Source: Pseudomonas alloputida (GTDB lineage Bacteria; Pseudomonadota; Gammaproteobacteria; Pseudomonadales; Pseudomonadaceae). From it: a stretch of 64,000 nt of DNA. How positions within the stretch are numbered: position 1 is the first letter of the stretch; each line of letters opens with the position of its first letter. The position numbers and the translations under genes are program-made. The stretch spans positions 1,833,501 to 1,897,500 of the forward strand of contig NZ_CP128540.1 of the NCBI RefSeq assembly GCF_021283545.2, given 5' to 3'. Below, one piece after another: positions 52,675 to 64,000 of the stretch. The notes beneath the pieces are model-generated. The model was not told the DNA's origin, ran no database searches, and worked only from the letters and a program-made list of their open reading frames with translations.

Positions 52675-54090
52675 TTAGCGGATCTGTGGGCCGATGAAAC
52701 GGCTCTTGGCTTCAACCTGGGCGTCGCTGTCGTCGGCGCTCTTGAGGATGAAGGTGATTTCGTTGGTGGTCGATGGCAGCTTCTCGGGGGCAACCGACAG
52801 CTGCACGGGAAGGCTGACGATGTCACCAGCGGCCACGCGGATCTCGCGCTGGCCTTCGAGCTTGAGGTCCGGCAGGCCGGCGGCGTCCAGCACGTAGAGG
52901 TGATCGCGCTGATCCTTGTTCATTACCTTCAGGCTGTACACGTTCTCGATCCGGCCCTGGGCGTTTTCGCGGTACAACACGCGGTCTTTGCTGACGTCGA
53001 AACCGACCAGCGAACGGGTGGCGAAGGCCGTCGCCAACCCGATCATCATCACCAGCAGTACCACGGCATAGCCGATCAGACGGGGGCGCAGCATGTGGGT
53101 CTTCTGCCCGGACAGGTTGTGCTCGGTGGTGTAGCTGATCAGCCCTTTGGGGTAGTTCATCTTGTCCATGATGCTGTCGCAGGCATCGATGCAGGCGGCG
53201 CAGCCGATGCACTCGATCTGCAGGCCGTCACGGATGTCGATGCCGGTCGGGCAGACCTGCACGCACATGGTGCAGTCGATGCAGTCACCCAGGCCCTGGG
53301 CCTTGTAGTCGGTATCTTTCTTGCGCGGGCCGCGGGTTTCGCCACGGCGTGGGTCGTAGGACACGATCAGCGTGTCCTTGTCGAACATCACGCTCTGGAA
53401 GCGGGCATAGGGGCACATGTACACGCACACCTGTTCGCGTAGCCAGCCGGCGTTGCCGTAAGTGGCGAGGGTGAAGAAGCCGACCCAGAAGTAGGCCCAG
53501 CCATCGGCCTGGCCCGTGAAGAATTCGATCGCCAGTTCACGGATCGGCGAGAAGTAGCCGACAAAGGTCATGCCGGTGACAAAGCCGATCAGCAGCCACA
53601 GGCTGTGCTTGGCGAATTTGCGCAGGAACTTGTTGCCGCTCATGGGGGCTTTGTCGAGCTTCATGCGCTGGTTGCGGTCACCCTCGGTGATCTTTTCGCA
53701 CCACATGAAAATCCAGGTCCACACGCTTTGCGGGCAGGTGTAGCCGCACCACACCCGGCCAGCGAACACCGTGATGAAGAACAGGCCGAAGGCGGCGACG
53801 ATGAGAATGCCCGAGAGCAGGATGAAGTCCTGCGGCCAGATGGTGGCGCCGAAGATGTAGAACTTGCGCTCGGGCAGGTTCCACCACACGGCCTGGTGCC
53901 CCTCCCAGTTCAGCCACACGGTGCCGAAGTACAGCAGGAACAGCACTGCACCGCCGACCATGCGCAGGCGACGGAACAGGCCGGTGAAGGCGCGGGTGTA
54001 GATCTTTTCCCGGGAAGCGTAGAGGTCGACGGAATCCTTCCCTTTGTTGGCAGGCGGGGTCACATCATGTACCGGAATTTGCTTGCTCAT
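52675..54090 (-). CDS. ccoG: Iron-sulfur cbb3 assembly protein CcoG
   Basis: A 471-residue membrane ferredoxin proposed to reduce copper for CcoN. N-terminal hydrophobic helices precede CGYTCPQSVWTWIF and two [4Fe-4S] sets in CIDCTMCVQVCPTGIDI and CIGCAACIDACD (about 250-285). A C-terminal Ig-like domain (YVLDAAGLPDLKLEGQRE) follows. Two ATG codons in tandem make 471 or 472 residues. An ANR-like site lies about 175 bases upstream. Confidence 0.94.
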   Translation of the reverse strand: MSKQIPVHDVTPPANKGKDSVDLYASREKIYTRAFTGLFRRLRMVGGAVLFLLYFGTVWLNWEGHQAVWWNLPERKFYIFGATIWPQDFILLSGILIVAAFGLFFITVFAGRVWCGYTCPQSVWTWIFMWCEKITEGDRNQRMKLDKAPMSGNKFLRKFAKHSLWLLIGFVTGMTFVGYFSPIRELAIEFFTGQADGWAYFWVGFFTLATYGNAGWLREQVCVYMCPYARFQSVMFDKDTLIVSYDPRRGETRGPRKKDTDYKAQGLGDCIDCTMCVQVCPTGIDIRDGLQIECIGCAACIDACDSIMDKMNYPKGLISYTTEHNLSGQKTHMLRPRLIGYAVVLLVMMIGLATAFATRSLVGFDVSKDRVLYRENAQGRIENVYSLKVMNKDQRDHLYVLDAAGLPDLKLEGQREIRVAAGDIVSLPVQLSVAPEKLPSTTNEITFILKSADDSDAQVEAKSRFIGPQIR

Positions 54091-54265
54091 CATCAAGTCC
54101 CACGGCAGTGGAGAAACGCCGCGGCCTGTGCGTGCGGGCCGCAGTCTCGCGCAATCTGCTAGCGCTCTGCGGCCCATGATACGCCGCTGATGGCAGTATG
54201 GGTTCGCACTGCGACCTTTAGTCGCGTTGGGTTCGTGGTATGAAACGTGTTATGGCGGGTGTCAA

Positions 54266-54279
54266 TTGATCCAGGTCAC
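54266..54279. promoter_or_regulatory. ANR-like box upstream of ccoG
   Basis: TTGAT-CCAG-GTCAC. The left half is perfect, the right half ATCAA is degenerate. Possible low-oxygen control of ccoGHIS. Confidence 0.45.
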
Positions 54280-54307
54280 TTGCCTGCGAGAAATGCTGTG
54301 CCAGTAC

Positions 54308-54377
54308 CGGCCTCTTCGCGGGTAAACCCGCTCCTACAAGGATCCTGTGTAGGAGCGGGTTTACCCGCGAAGAGGCC
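54308..54377. repeat. REP pair between ccoG and ccoP
   Basis: CTCTTCGCGGGTAAACCCGC and inverted GTAGGAGCGGGTTTACCCGC. Confidence 0.85.
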
Positions 54378-54386
54378 AGGCCTGCC

Positions 54387-55364
54387 TTACTCAGCCTTGG
54401 CCGGCTCAGCCTGGTGCGACAGGCTGTAGACGTAAGCCGCCAGCAAGTGCACCTTGTCGTTGCCCTGCAGTTGTTCCTGGGCCGGCATCTGCCCCTGGCG
54501 GCCATAACGAATGGTCTGCTGCAACTGGGCAAAGCTCGAGCCGTAGATGAACGCCTGCGGGTGGGTCAGGTTCGGAGCGCCCATGGCGGGCGTACCTTTG
54601 CCTTCCGGCCCGTGGCAGGCCACGCAGTTGGCTGCGAAGATCTTCTGCCCGTTCTCCACATCGGCCTTCGCACCCTCAGGCAGTGTGCGGCCATCGAGTT
54701 TGCTGACCACGAACGCAGCCACATCGGCCACGCCCTGGTCACCGATCACTTCGGCCCAGGCCGGCATCACGCCATGGCGACCGGCCATGATGGTGGTCTT
54801 GATGGTTTCCGGCTCGCCGCCCCAGCGCCAGTCATTGTCGGTGAGGTTGGGGAAGCCGAAGGCGCCCTTGGCGTCGGAACCGTGGCACACCGAGCAGTTG
54901 GAGGCGAACAGCCGCGCACCCATTTTCAATGCCTGCGGGTCCTTGGCCACTTCTTCGATCGGCATGGCCGCGAACTTGGCGAAGATCGGCCCGAAGCGGG
55001 CGTCGGCCTTGGCCATTTCCTTTTCCCATTCATGCACGCCGGTCCAGCCCGGCTGGCCGTTGGAAAACTCGGTCTGCTTGTCGTTATCCAGGTACGAATA
55101 GCCCGGCAGGACGCCTTTCCAGTTGCCCAGGCCCGGGTACAGCACCAGGTAACCGAGGGCGAAGACGATGGTGCCGACGAACAGCCAGAACCACCATTGC
55201 GGCAGCGGGTTGTCGTATTCCTCGATGCCATCGAAGGCATGCCCGACGGTTTCGTCGGTAACCTCTTCGCGCTGGCCCTTGCGGGTCGACAGCAGCAGCC
55301 AGGTCAACGAGAAGATGGTGCCCAGGGTCAGGACGGTAACGTACAGACTCCAGAAGGTTGTCAT
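54387..55364 (-). CDS. ccoP: cbb3 oxidase diheme subunit CcoP (first operon)
   Basis: A 325-residue membrane-anchored diheme cytochrome c. The N-terminus has one or two membrane helices ([20 protein letters not shown]), and two CxxCH sites, [14 protein letters not shown] and [14 protein letters not shown]. It accepts electrons from cytochrome c and passes them to CcoO. The start overlaps the ccoQ stop by four bases. Compared with the second operon copy it has an additional stretch ([17 protein letters not shown]) before the first haem domain, but the cytochrome region is almost the same even in DNA. Confidence 0.96.
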   Translation of the reverse strand: MTTFWSLYVTVLTLGTIFSLTWLLLSTRKGQREEVTDETVGHAFDGIEEYDNPLPQWWFWLFVGTIVFALGYLVLYPGLGNWKGVLPGYSYLDNDKQTEFSNGQPGWTGVHEWEKEMAKADARFGPIFAKFAAMPIEEVAKDPQALKMGARLFASNCSVCHGSDAKGAFGFPNLTDNDWRWGGEPETIKTTIMAGRHGVMPAWAEVIGDQGVADVAAFVVSKLDGRTLPEGAKADVENGQKIFAANCVACHGPEGKGTPAMGAPNLTHPQAFIYGSSFAQLQQTIRYGRQGQMPAQEQLQGNDKVHLLAAYVYSLSHQAEPAKAE

Positions 55365-55552
55365 TGTTGTTTGCTCCCAGAAGCTTTTGCTTGCTCGACG
55401 TGCCGGGTGGCCTCGGGGTCATCCGCGAAGGGCAGTTGGGTCGCTTCGTCGAAGTCCTTTTTACGCCGTGGGTTGAACACCCATAGCGCCAGGCCCACGA
55501 ACGCCACCATCACCACGACGGTGCCCAGGCCGCGAATCATCCCGATATCCAT
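55361..55552 (-). CDS. ccoQ: cbb3 oxidase small subunit CcoQ (first operon)
   Basis: A 63-residue single-helix protein, [20 protein letters not shown] then [17 protein letters not shown], protecting or stabilising the oxidase. The ATG of MDIG was chosen as the family start; a GTG three codons earlier overlaps the ccoO stop (GTGA) and is an alternative. It overlaps ccoP. Confidence 0.9.
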   Translation of the reverse strand: MDIGMIRGLGTVVVMVAFVGLALWVFNPRRKKDFDEATQLPFADDPEATRHVEQAKASGSKQQ

Positions 55553-55557
55553 CAGCG

Positions 55558-56165
55558 TCACCGTTTGCTCTTGATGATGGTGCCAAGACCTTGCAGGTAC
55601 GCGACGATGGCGTCCATTTCGGTCTTGCCCTTGACCGCGTCACGTGCGCCGGCAATGTCGGCGTCGGTGTACGGGGTGCCGAGTGTGCGCAGCACTTCCA
55701 TCTTCTTCGCGGTGTCCTTGCCGTCGAGCTTGTTCTCGACCAGCCACGGGTAGGAAGGCATCTTCGATTCCGGTACCACGTTGCGCGGGTTGTACAGGTG
55801 CGCTCGGTGCCAGTCATCGGAGTAGCGGCCGCCGACGCGGGCCAGGTCCGGGCCGGTACGCTTGGAGCCCCACAGGAACGGGTGATCCCACACGCTTTCA
55901 CCGGCTACCGAGTAGTGGCCGTAACGCTCGGTTTCGGCACGGAACGGGCGGATCATCTGCGAGTGGCAGCCCACGCAGCCTTCGCGGATGTAGATATCGC
56001 GGCCTTCCACCTCCAGCGCGGTGCGCGGCTTCATGCCCTCGACCGGCTTGTTGGTGACGTCCTGGAAAAACAGCGGGACGATCTGGGTCAGGCCACCGAC
56101 GCTCACGGCGATGACCATGAAGAAGGCCAGCAGGCCTATGTTCTTCTCGACGGCTTCATGCTTCA

Positions 56166-56166
<1 letters not shown>
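55558..56166 (-). CDS. ccoO: cbb3 oxidase monoheme subunit CcoO (first operon)
   Basis: A 202-residue membrane-anchored cytochrome c. One N-terminal membrane helix ([20 protein letters not shown]) and the haem site [16 protein letters not shown], with Met near [15 protein letters not shown] as axial ligand. It relays electrons from CcoP to CcoN. ATG overlaps the ccoN stop (TGATG). Confidence 0.96.
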
Positions 56167-57608
<1,442 letters not shown>

Positions 57609-57756
57609 TCTAAGGTTCCACGGTTTTGATGTTCTTGTTGGTCGAAAAATCGGCGCCAGTATTGATAACCAGCAAGGTTACCGCAACGCAACTTTGGTAC
57701 GCCGACCCGTGTCCAGACCCGTTCACTGATGTCCCGCAGGGATCGGGTCTGGGCGA

Positions 57757-57787
57757 TTGTACACAAATAAATATTTGTAATGTGTAC
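57757..57787. promoter_or_regulatory. TTGTACACAA and GTACACA...TGTGTAC palindrome
   Basis: TTGTACACAA at 57757-57766 is the exact complement of the decamer upstream of uraH and the permease. The wider palindrome GTACACA, 15 bases, TGTGTAC encloses ACAAAT-AAAT-ATTTGT-like arms. About 150 bases before ccoN. Confidence 0.5.
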
Positions 57788-58006
57788 CGTTTTTCATCTT
57801 TTTCTGATCGATCGGTCAAGCTTTTTCTGGGGCGGCGACAGGCCATGCGCCGCGTCTGCATCGGTCCTTTCGGAGCGAAGCCCACTGAGGCAACAAGCTT
57901 AGTTGTGTTCGGTGGGGGTGCAAGGGAAGGGGGCGGCGGTGGGGGTATGGTTTGAGGGGGATGGTGGGGCGGGGGTGTAAGGTTTGATGGTTATGGTGGG
58001 GCGGAT

Positions 58007-58034
58007 ATCGAGCGCCGCGCGGGCGGCGCTCGAT
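58007..58034 (-). terminator. Hairpin after second-operon ccoP
   Basis: ATCGAGCGCCGC, GCGG loop, GCGGCGCTCGAT: twelve-base perfect stem 31 bases after the ccoP stop, no T-run on the minus strand. Confidence 0.5.
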
Positions 58035-58064
58035 CTCACAGGCGGCAAATGCCTTTCGGCGAAC

Positions 58065-59006
58065 TCACTTGGCCGTCACAGCCTCAGCCGAACCATCCTG
58101 CGACAGGCTATACACGTAAGCCGCCAGCAGGTGCACCTTGTCATTCCCCTGGATCTCGGCCTGCGCCGGCATTTGCCCCTGGCGACCATAACGAATGGTC
58201 TGCTGCAGCTGGGCAAAGCTCGAACCGTAGATAAACGCCTGCGGATGGGTCAGGTTCGGAGCGCCCATGGCGGGCGTACCTTTGCCTTCCGGCCCGTGGC
58301 AGGCCACGCAGTTGGCTGCGAAGATCTTCTGCCCGTTCTCCACATCGGCCTTCGCGCCCTCAGGCAGTGTGCGGCCATCGAGTTTGCTGACCACGAACGC
58401 AGCCACATCGGCCACGCCCTGGTCACCGATCACTTCGGCCCAGGCCGGCATCACGCCATGGCGACCGCTCATGATGCTGGTCTTGATGGTTTCCGGATCG
58501 CCGCCCCAGCGCCAGTCATTGTCGGTGAGGTTGGGGAAGCCGAAGGCGCCCTTGGCGTCGGAACCGTGGCACACCGAGCAGTTGGAGGCAAACAGGCGGC
58601 TGCCCATTTTCAGCGCCTGCGGGTCCTTCGCCACTTCTTCTACGGGCATGGCGGCGTATTTGGCGAAGATCGGACCGAACCTGGCATCGGCCTTGTCCAT
58701 TTCCTTCTGCCATTCATTGGCGCCAGTCCAGCCATTTTCATAGCCCGGCAGGATGCCTTTCCAGTTGCCCAGGCCTGGGTAGAGGATCAGGTAGCCGACC
58801 GAGAACGCCAAGGTGCCAACGAACAGCCAGAACCACCACTTGGGCAGCGGGTTGTCGTACTCCTCTATGCCGTCGAAGCTGTGGCCCATGGTCTCGTCGG
58901 TGGTGTTGTTGCTCTGGCCCTTGCGCGTGGCGAGCAGCAGCCAGGTCAGGCCAATCAGGCTACCGATGGTCAGTACGCTGATGTACGTACTCCAGAAGGT
59001 GGTCAT
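58065..59006 (-). CDS. ccoP: cbb3 oxidase diheme subunit CcoP (second operon)
   Basis: A 313-residue diheme cytochrome c, with the same two haem sites as the first copy ([28 protein letters not shown]). The DNA of the cytochrome part is almost identical to the first copy over about 350 bases, while the N-terminal membrane part and the tail differ, which points to gene conversion. It lacks the short insertion before the first domain ([12 protein letters not shown] here). ATGA overlap with ccoQ. Confidence 0.96.
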   Translation of the reverse strand: MTTFWSTYISVLTIGSLIGLTWLLLATRKGQSNNTTDETMGHSFDGIEEYDNPLPKWWFWLFVGTLAFSVGYLILYPGLGNWKGILPGYENGWTGANEWQKEMDKADARFGPIFAKYAAMPVEEVAKDPQALKMGSRLFASNCSVCHGSDAKGAFGFPNLTDNDWRWGGDPETIKTSIMSGRHGVMPAWAEVIGDQGVADVAAFVVSKLDGRTLPEGAKADVENGQKIFAANCVACHGPEGKGTPAMGAPNLTHPQAFIYGSSFAQLQQTIRYGRQGQMPAQAEIQGNDKVHLLAAYVYSLSQDGSAEAVTAK

Positions 59007-59197
59007 TGCCCGTTACTCCTTTTTGCAGCAGGCTCCTGCCCGGCAGTGGGCAGGCGGTCGTCGACGAAGGGCAGCAGGCGCGCTTCGGCGAAATCACGGT
59101 CGCGGCGGCGGTTGAAGACCCACAGGGTGAGGCCGATGAAGGCAATCATCACCACCAGGGTGCCCAGCCCGCGGATCATGCCGATGTCCATTTCCAT
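59003..59197 (-). CDS. ccoQ: cbb3 oxidase small subunit CcoQ (second operon)
   Basis: A 64-residue single-helix protein starting [20 protein letters not shown] with [12 protein letters not shown] after the helix. The ATG following AAGAGGTGAG was chosen; an earlier in-frame GTG overlaps the ccoO stop and is less likely. Partner of the second-operon oxidase. Confidence 0.88.
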   Translation of the reverse strand: MEMDIGMIRGLGTLVVMIAFIGLTLWVFNRRRDRDFAEARLLPFVDDRLPTAGQEPAAKRSNGQ

Positions 59198-59202
59198 CGC
59201 AC

Positions 59203-59811
59203 TCACCTCTTGTTCTTGATCGCGGTGCCGAGCACCTGCAGGTAGGCGACCAGTGCATCCATCTCGGTCTTGCCTTTGACCGCTTCACGGGCGCCGGCAA
59301 TGTCGTCGTCGGTGTACGGCACGCCCAGGGTGCGCAGGGTGCGCATCTTGACGTCGGTGTGGCTGTTGTCGACCGGCTGGGCAACCAGCCACGGGTAGGA
59401 CGGCATCTTCGACTCCGGCACCACGTTGCGCGGGTTGTACAGGTGCGCACGGTGCCAGTCGTCCGAGTAGCGGCCACCGACTCGGGCCAGGTCCGGCCCA
59501 GTGCGCTTGGAGCCCCACAGGAACGGGTGGTCCCACACGCTTTCACCGGCCACCGAGTAGTGGCCGTAACGCTCGGTTTCGGCGCGGAACGGGCGGATCA
59601 TCTGCGAGTGACAGCCCACGCAACCTTCGCGGATGTAGACATCGCGGCCTTCCAGTTGCAGCGCGGTGTAGGGCTTCATGCCTTCGACCGGTTTGTTGGT
59701 GACGTCCTGGAAGAACAGCGGGACGATCTGGGTCAGGCCGCCGATGCTGACGGCAAATACCATCAGCAGGGCCATCAGGCCGACGTTTTTCTCGATGACT
59801 TCATGTTTCAT
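59203..59811 (-). CDS. ccoO: cbb3 oxidase monoheme subunit CcoO (second operon)
   Basis: A 202-residue cytochrome c with [16 protein letters not shown] and one N-terminal helix ([20 protein letters not shown]). It starts [11 protein letters not shown], equal in length to its paralogue; 16 upstream in-frame codons overlap ccoN and are not homologous. Confidence 0.95.
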   Translation of the reverse strand: MKHEVIEKNVGLMALLMVFAVSIGGLTQIVPLFFQDVTNKPVEGMKPYTALQLEGRDVYIREGCVGCHSQMIRPFRAETERYGHYSVAGESVWDHPFLWGSKRTGPDLARVGGRYSDDWHRAHLYNPRNVVPESKMPSYPWLVAQPVDNSHTDVKMRTLRTLGVPYTDDDIAGAREAVKGKTEMDALVAYLQVLGTAIKNKR

Positions 59812-59824
59812 CAGGCGTTTCTCC

Positions 59825-61249
<1,425 letters not shown>

Positions 61250-61299
61250 GTATGGGTTCCCATCCACGGTTATTTGGCAGGCTTTACAGCGAGGCAAGC

Positions 61300-61992
61300 A
61301 TGATTAATGGGCAAAGTGCCGGTATTGACGGGGATCAATGGGCGAAGGTCGCAAATGTCCCAGGCTTGCGCTGCGATCCTCCGCGGGTTGCAGGTCAGGA
61401 TGACTACAAGGGGTGCCTGATTCTGGCCCATGGCGCGGGCGCGCCGATGGACAGCGGGTTCATGGACGAAATGGCGCAAAGGCTTGCGGCTCTTGGGGTA
61501 GCGGTAGTGCGCTTCGAGTTCCCGTACATGGCCGAGCGCAGGGTTACCGGTGGCAAGCGGCCGCCGAACCCGCAGAAGGTGTTGCTTGAATGCTGGCGTG
61601 AGGTGTACCGGCAAGTGCGACCTTTGGTCGCGGGCAAGCTGGCCGTGGGGGGCAAGTCCATGGGCGGGCGCATGGCGAGCCTGCTGGCCGACGAACTGGG
61701 CGCGGATGCGCTGGTGTGCCTGGGCTATCCGTTCTACGCGGTGGGTAAGCCCGAGAAGCCACGGGTAGAGCACCTGGCCGAGTTGAAGACACCGACGTTG
61801 ATCGTGCAGGGCGAGCGGGATGCGCTGGGTAACCGCGAGGCGGTGGCGGGGTATGCGTTGTCGCCGGCGATCGAGGTGAGCTGGCTAGTGGCGGGGGACC
61901 ATGACCTGAAGCCGTTGAAGGCTTCGGGGTTCAGCCATGAGCAGCATTTGCAGGCGGCGGCTGAACGCGTTGCTGATTTTCTGAAGGATTAG
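61300..61992 (+). CDS. Alpha/beta-hydrolase-fold protein
   Basis: A 230-residue protein of the dienelactone-hydrolase-like branch. It has the [12 protein letters not shown] motif (oxyanion), the nucleophile elbow [11 protein letters not shown] (G-x-S-x-G), and a final His region [11 protein letters not shown]. Substrate unknown. The start [10 protein letters not shown] follows GAGG, but the ANR box of the divergent ccoN lies within its first codons, so a later start is possible. It is divergent from the second cco operon. Confidence 0.75.
   Translation: MINGQSAGIDGDQWAKVANVPGLRCDPPRVAGQDDYKGCLILAHGAGAPMDSGFMDEMAQRLAALGVAVVRFEFPYMAERRVTGGKRPPNPQKVLLECWREVYRQVRPLVAGKLAVGGKSMGGRMASLLADELGADALVCLGYPFYAVGKPEKPRVEHLAELKTPTLIVQGERDALGNREAVAGYALSPAIEVSWLVAGDHDLKPLKASGFSHEQHLQAAAERVADFLKD
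61325..61338. promoter_or_regulatory. ANR box upstream of second-operon ccoN
   Basis: TTGAC-GGGG-ATCAA, one mismatch to the ANR consensus, 76 bases before the ccoN ATG on the opposite strand. It overlaps the first codons of the hydrolase gene. Confidence 0.8.
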
Positions 61993-62003
61993 TGCTGGAT
62001 TCT

Positions 62004-62090
62004 TCGCGGGTAAACCCGCACCTACAAGGACCGCACAACATCGAAGGTCGGCTCAGCACCCTGTAGGAGCGGGTTTACCCGCGAAGAGGC
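62004..62090. repeat. REP pair between the hydrolase and ppnP genes
   Basis: TTCGCGGGTAAACCCGC and the inverted GTAGGAGCGGGTTTACCCGC. Confidence 0.85.
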
Positions 62091-62106
62091 CGGAACAGGC
62101 CGGCGC

Positions 62107-62391
62107 TTAGTCGCGGTATTCGCACAGGTAAGCGGTATCCACCTTCACCTGCAGCTGGAACTTGCTGTCAGCCGGCACGTTGAACTTGTCACCGGCGTTG
62201 AAGGTTTCCCAGTTGTCGCTACCTGGCAGTTTCACGGTCAGCGCGCCCGATACCACATGCATGATCTCGCGCTTGGCAGTGCCGAATTCGTATTCGCCCG
62301 GAGCCATGACGCCGACAGTGGCCGGGCCTTCTTCGCCCGAGAATGCGATCGACTTGACGGTGCCGTTGAAGTACTCGTTGACCTGGAACAT
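62107..62391 (-). CDS. ppnP: Pyrimidine/purine nucleoside phosphorylase (cupin)
   Basis: A 94-residue single-domain cupin of the DUF1255 family, which phosphorolyses several nucleosides. Starts [20 protein letters not shown] and carries [36 protein letters not shown] and [25 protein letters not shown] precedes the ATG. The frame extends far upstream on the minus strand across the next gene without homology. Confidence 0.92.
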   Translation of the reverse strand: MFQVNEYFNGTVKSIAFSGEEGPATVGVMAPGEYEFGTAKREIMHVVSGALTVKLPGSDNWETFNAGDKFNVPADSKFQLQVKVDTAYLCEYRD

Positions 62392-62465
62392 GGGCGACTC
62401 CTGAAAAGAGGTGCTGAAAAAGGGCTGGCCAGTATGCCCAAGCCCACAGGCGTCGTCATCTGCTT

Positions 62466-63017
62466 TCAGGGGCCGTTGGCGGGCAGGGTCAACGGTAATA
62501 GTCGCGCCGTGTTGCGCGCATCTTCCAGGGCCCTGTGCTGTTGCCCGCAAAAGTGCATGCCGGCCAGTTGCAGGGCGCCGTTCAGGCCGGTGGGGCGCTG
62601 CAGGTGGCGGGCCTTGGCAAAGCGTTGCTTGAGGTTGATGTGCGGCAATGTGCGCAGCAGGCTGTCGAGGCTGTACTGCTGCCACTCCTGGTGCAGTTGC
62701 TGGCGGTCGTAGTCGCCCCAGCTGACCCAGGCCTGAAGCTGCCCGCGGTGGTGCCCCAGCCAGCGCTCGAAGCTTGCCCACACCTCGCGAAACGGCGCGG
62801 CGCTGTCCACGTCGGCCTGGCTGATGTGGGTCAGCTCACGGCAGAACGGGGTCAGCTGCGGCCGCCGCCGTGGCTTTACAAAACGCTGGAAATGGTCGAC
62901 CTCGCGGCCTTCGCGGGTAACCAGGCTTGCGCCGATTTCAATGACTTCCATCTCTGTAACCGGCCACCCACCATCGTCGGTGGTGGCTTCCAGGTCGATC
63001 ACCAACCAATGGCCCAT
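62466..63017 (-). CDS. DEDDh 3'-5' exonuclease
   Basis: A 183-residue exonuclease of the DnaQ-like fold. The acidic positions are in [10 protein letters not shown] (motif I), the middle Asp in [12 protein letters not shown] (motif II), and [14 protein letters not shown] with the DEDDh His and Asp (motif III). The layout is that of ERI-1/KapD-type RNases. RNA or DNA substrate is not clear. It lies 74 bases upstream of ppnP. Confidence 0.85.
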   Translation of the reverse strand: MGHWLVIDLEATTDDGGWPVTEMEVIEIGASLVTREGREVDHFQRFVKPRRRPQLTPFCRELTHISQADVDSAAPFREVWASFERWLGHHRGQLQAWVSWGDYDRQQLHQEWQQYSLDSLLRTLPHINLKQRFAKARHLQRPTGLNGALQLAGMHFCGQQHRALEDARNTARLLPLTLPANGP

Positions 63018-63179
63018 ACCAGGCTCCCCTGCAGATCCTGCTAGAGCGTAGCCAATGTCCGGGCATACGGCATCCTATGGCATTTTGCCGCCTGCTTTGG
63101 CACAAAGAGCAGGCGTCAGTAGTTGTGTCGCCCCTGGAAAACGCCTAGCTTAAGCGCATACAGGCATAAACCGTGATGA

Positions 63180-63989
63180 GTGTCCGTCTTGACTCCAGCG
63201 CCCGGCCTCAAGGCCTTGTCCACCCTGATGCTGCTGGCCGTGTTCTGGTTGGCGGCACCGGTATGGGCTGGCGAGGCGGTTGAAGTGAAGATTGGCGCAG
63301 CCCATTTCCCGCCTTACACAGTGCGCCCCGAGCAAGGTGCCGATACCGGTTTGCTGCCGCAGTTGGTCGATGCACTCAACCGGGCGCAGCAGCACTATCA
63401 CTTCGTTCTGGTGCCTACGTCTATCCAGCGGCGCTTCGGTGATTTCCAGCAGGGCCGCACCGACATGGCGATTTTCGAGAACCCACAATGGGGCTGGGAG
63501 CAGATTGCCCATCAGGCCGTGGACATGGGCCTGGAAGATGCCGAAGTGTTCGTCGCCCGCAAGGCAAACGGCAATGATCCGCATTATTTCGATGACCTGC
63601 GCGGCAAACGCCTGGCCTTGTTCAACGGCTACCACTACGCGTTTGCCAGCTTCAACGCTGACCCGGACTACCTGCGCAAGACATACAACGCAACCCTGAC
63701 CTACTCCCACGACAGCAACCTGCTGATGGTGCAGGCCGGCCGCGCCGATATTGCCCTGGTCACGCGTTCCTACCTCAGCGATTTCCTGGCACGCAACCCG
63801 GCGAGCAGGGCGCAGCTGGTGCCTTCACAACGCATTGACCAGGTCTATCACCACTACGCCTTGCTGCGCCCGGGGGCGCCTATCGGCGAGCAGTCGTTCG
63901 CTGCCCTGCTGCGTGGCTTGCGTGACAGCGGTGAACTGGCGCGCATCTTCGAGCCGTACCGAATCAAAGTGGCTGCACCGCAAGACTAA
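63180..63989 (+). CDS. Periplasmic solute-binding-like protein (family 3)
   Basis: A 269-residue secreted protein related to amino-acid-binding domains, with a signal peptide (LKALSTLMLLAVFWLAAPVW-AG) and binding-lobe motifs EVKIGAAHFPPYTVRPEQG, LLPQLVDALNRAQQ and MVQAGRADIALVTRSYL. There are no permease genes near. The start is GTG, or a TTG three codons later. The ligand is unknown. Confidence 0.75.
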   Translation: MSVLTPAPGLKALSTLMLLAVFWLAAPVWAGEAVEVKIGAAHFPPYTVRPEQGADTGLLPQLVDALNRAQQHYHFVLVPTSIQRRFGDFQQGRTDMAIFENPQWGWEQIAHQAVDMGLEDAEVFVARKANGNDPHYFDDLRGKRLALFNGYHYAFASFNADPDYLRKTYNATLTYSHDSNLLMVQAGRADIALVTRSYLSDFLARNPASRAQLVPSQRIDQVYHHYALLRPGAPIGEQSFAALLRGLRDSGELARIFEPYRIKVAAPQD

Positions 63990-64000
63990 ATTCCCGCGTT

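Larger units (their letters stand above)
57609..58064. other. Region between the two ccoNOQP operons
   Basis: 456 bases without a supported gene. It contains the palindromic stretch 57757-57787, CTGAT-N6-GTCAAG at 57804, a G-run cluster at 57911-57976, and a 12-bp perfect hairpin at 58007-58034 just after ccoP of the second operon. A 91-codon minus-strand frame has no ribosome site. Confidence 0.6.

Noticed and set aside
57610..57885. 91-codon minus-strand gene upstream of ccoN
   Set aside because: No ribosome site; sequence covers regulatory palindromes and has no hydrophobic or domain pattern.

Overview
The window is high-GC Pseudomonas chromosome, most likely of the P. putida group. Support comes from the gene order (purine-degradation cluster, smc-zipA-ligA-ffs, dnaX-ybaB-recR, apt, anr-hemN-ccoSIHG, two ccoNOQP operons), the many Pseudomonas-type REP palindromes built on GCGGGTTTACCCGC, and the gene contents. 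Species assignment is inference.

Layout. (1) Bases 1-18314: a purine catabolic region. xdhA-xdhB-xdhC-guaD convert hypoxanthine/xanthine and guanine to urate. The membrane urate oxidase PuuD, UraH and UraD convert urate to allantoin. PuuE and AllA act in allantoin degradation. Two NCS2 permeases and two Tsx-like porins import substrates. Two FCD-type GntR regulators lie at divergent promoters. A shared 10-bp palindrome (TTGTGTACAA type) marks the two promoter regions around uraH/puuE and permease/gntR. A second motif (TTGAC-N6-GTCAA type) links the permease and xdhA promoters. (2) 18318-25471: smc, zipA and ligA housekeeping genes. (3) 25726-38856: a 13.1-kb integrated element lying in ffs, the 4.5S RNA gene. 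It is bounded by identical 78-bp direct repeats of the 3' part of ffs. A tyrosine integrase sits at the right end, with 13-bp-spaced arm-type repeats. Cargo in order: three nuclease-like genes (HsdR-N-type PD-(D/E)XK, HNH_5, and a modified-base-reader-like domain fused to HNH); a Tn402-end-bounded module (serine resolvase, VapBC-type toxin-antitoxin, unknown gene); small hypothetical genes; an XRE regulator; a winged-helix protein preceded by GTAAG repeats; a membrane zinc-ribbon/SPOR-like protein; an unusual 600-bp array of palindromes; and an HTH protein. No conjugation or virion genes were seen. (4) 38874-42021: core or accessory small genes (MerR regulator with its target, small membrane proteins, a DUF3077-like gene with a structured leader, a solute-binding-like protein). 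(5) 42143-46183: dnaX, ybaB, recR, apt. (6) 46239-61249: the ANR regulator, hemN and the complete cbb3 oxidase assembly and structural set, with two paralogous ccoNOQP operons showing patches of near identity. (7) 61300-63989: an alpha/beta hydrolase, ppnP, a DEDDh exonuclease and a periplasmic binding-like protein.

Working together: PuuD carries its own cytochrome c domain, so urate oxidation should feed electrons to the respiratory chain, whose cbb3 terminal oxidases are encoded in the same window. The ffs element looks like a small, possibly defence-carrying mobile island. It is the best candidate here for an undescribed system, especially its triple-nuclease cargo and the palindrome array between two convergent genes.
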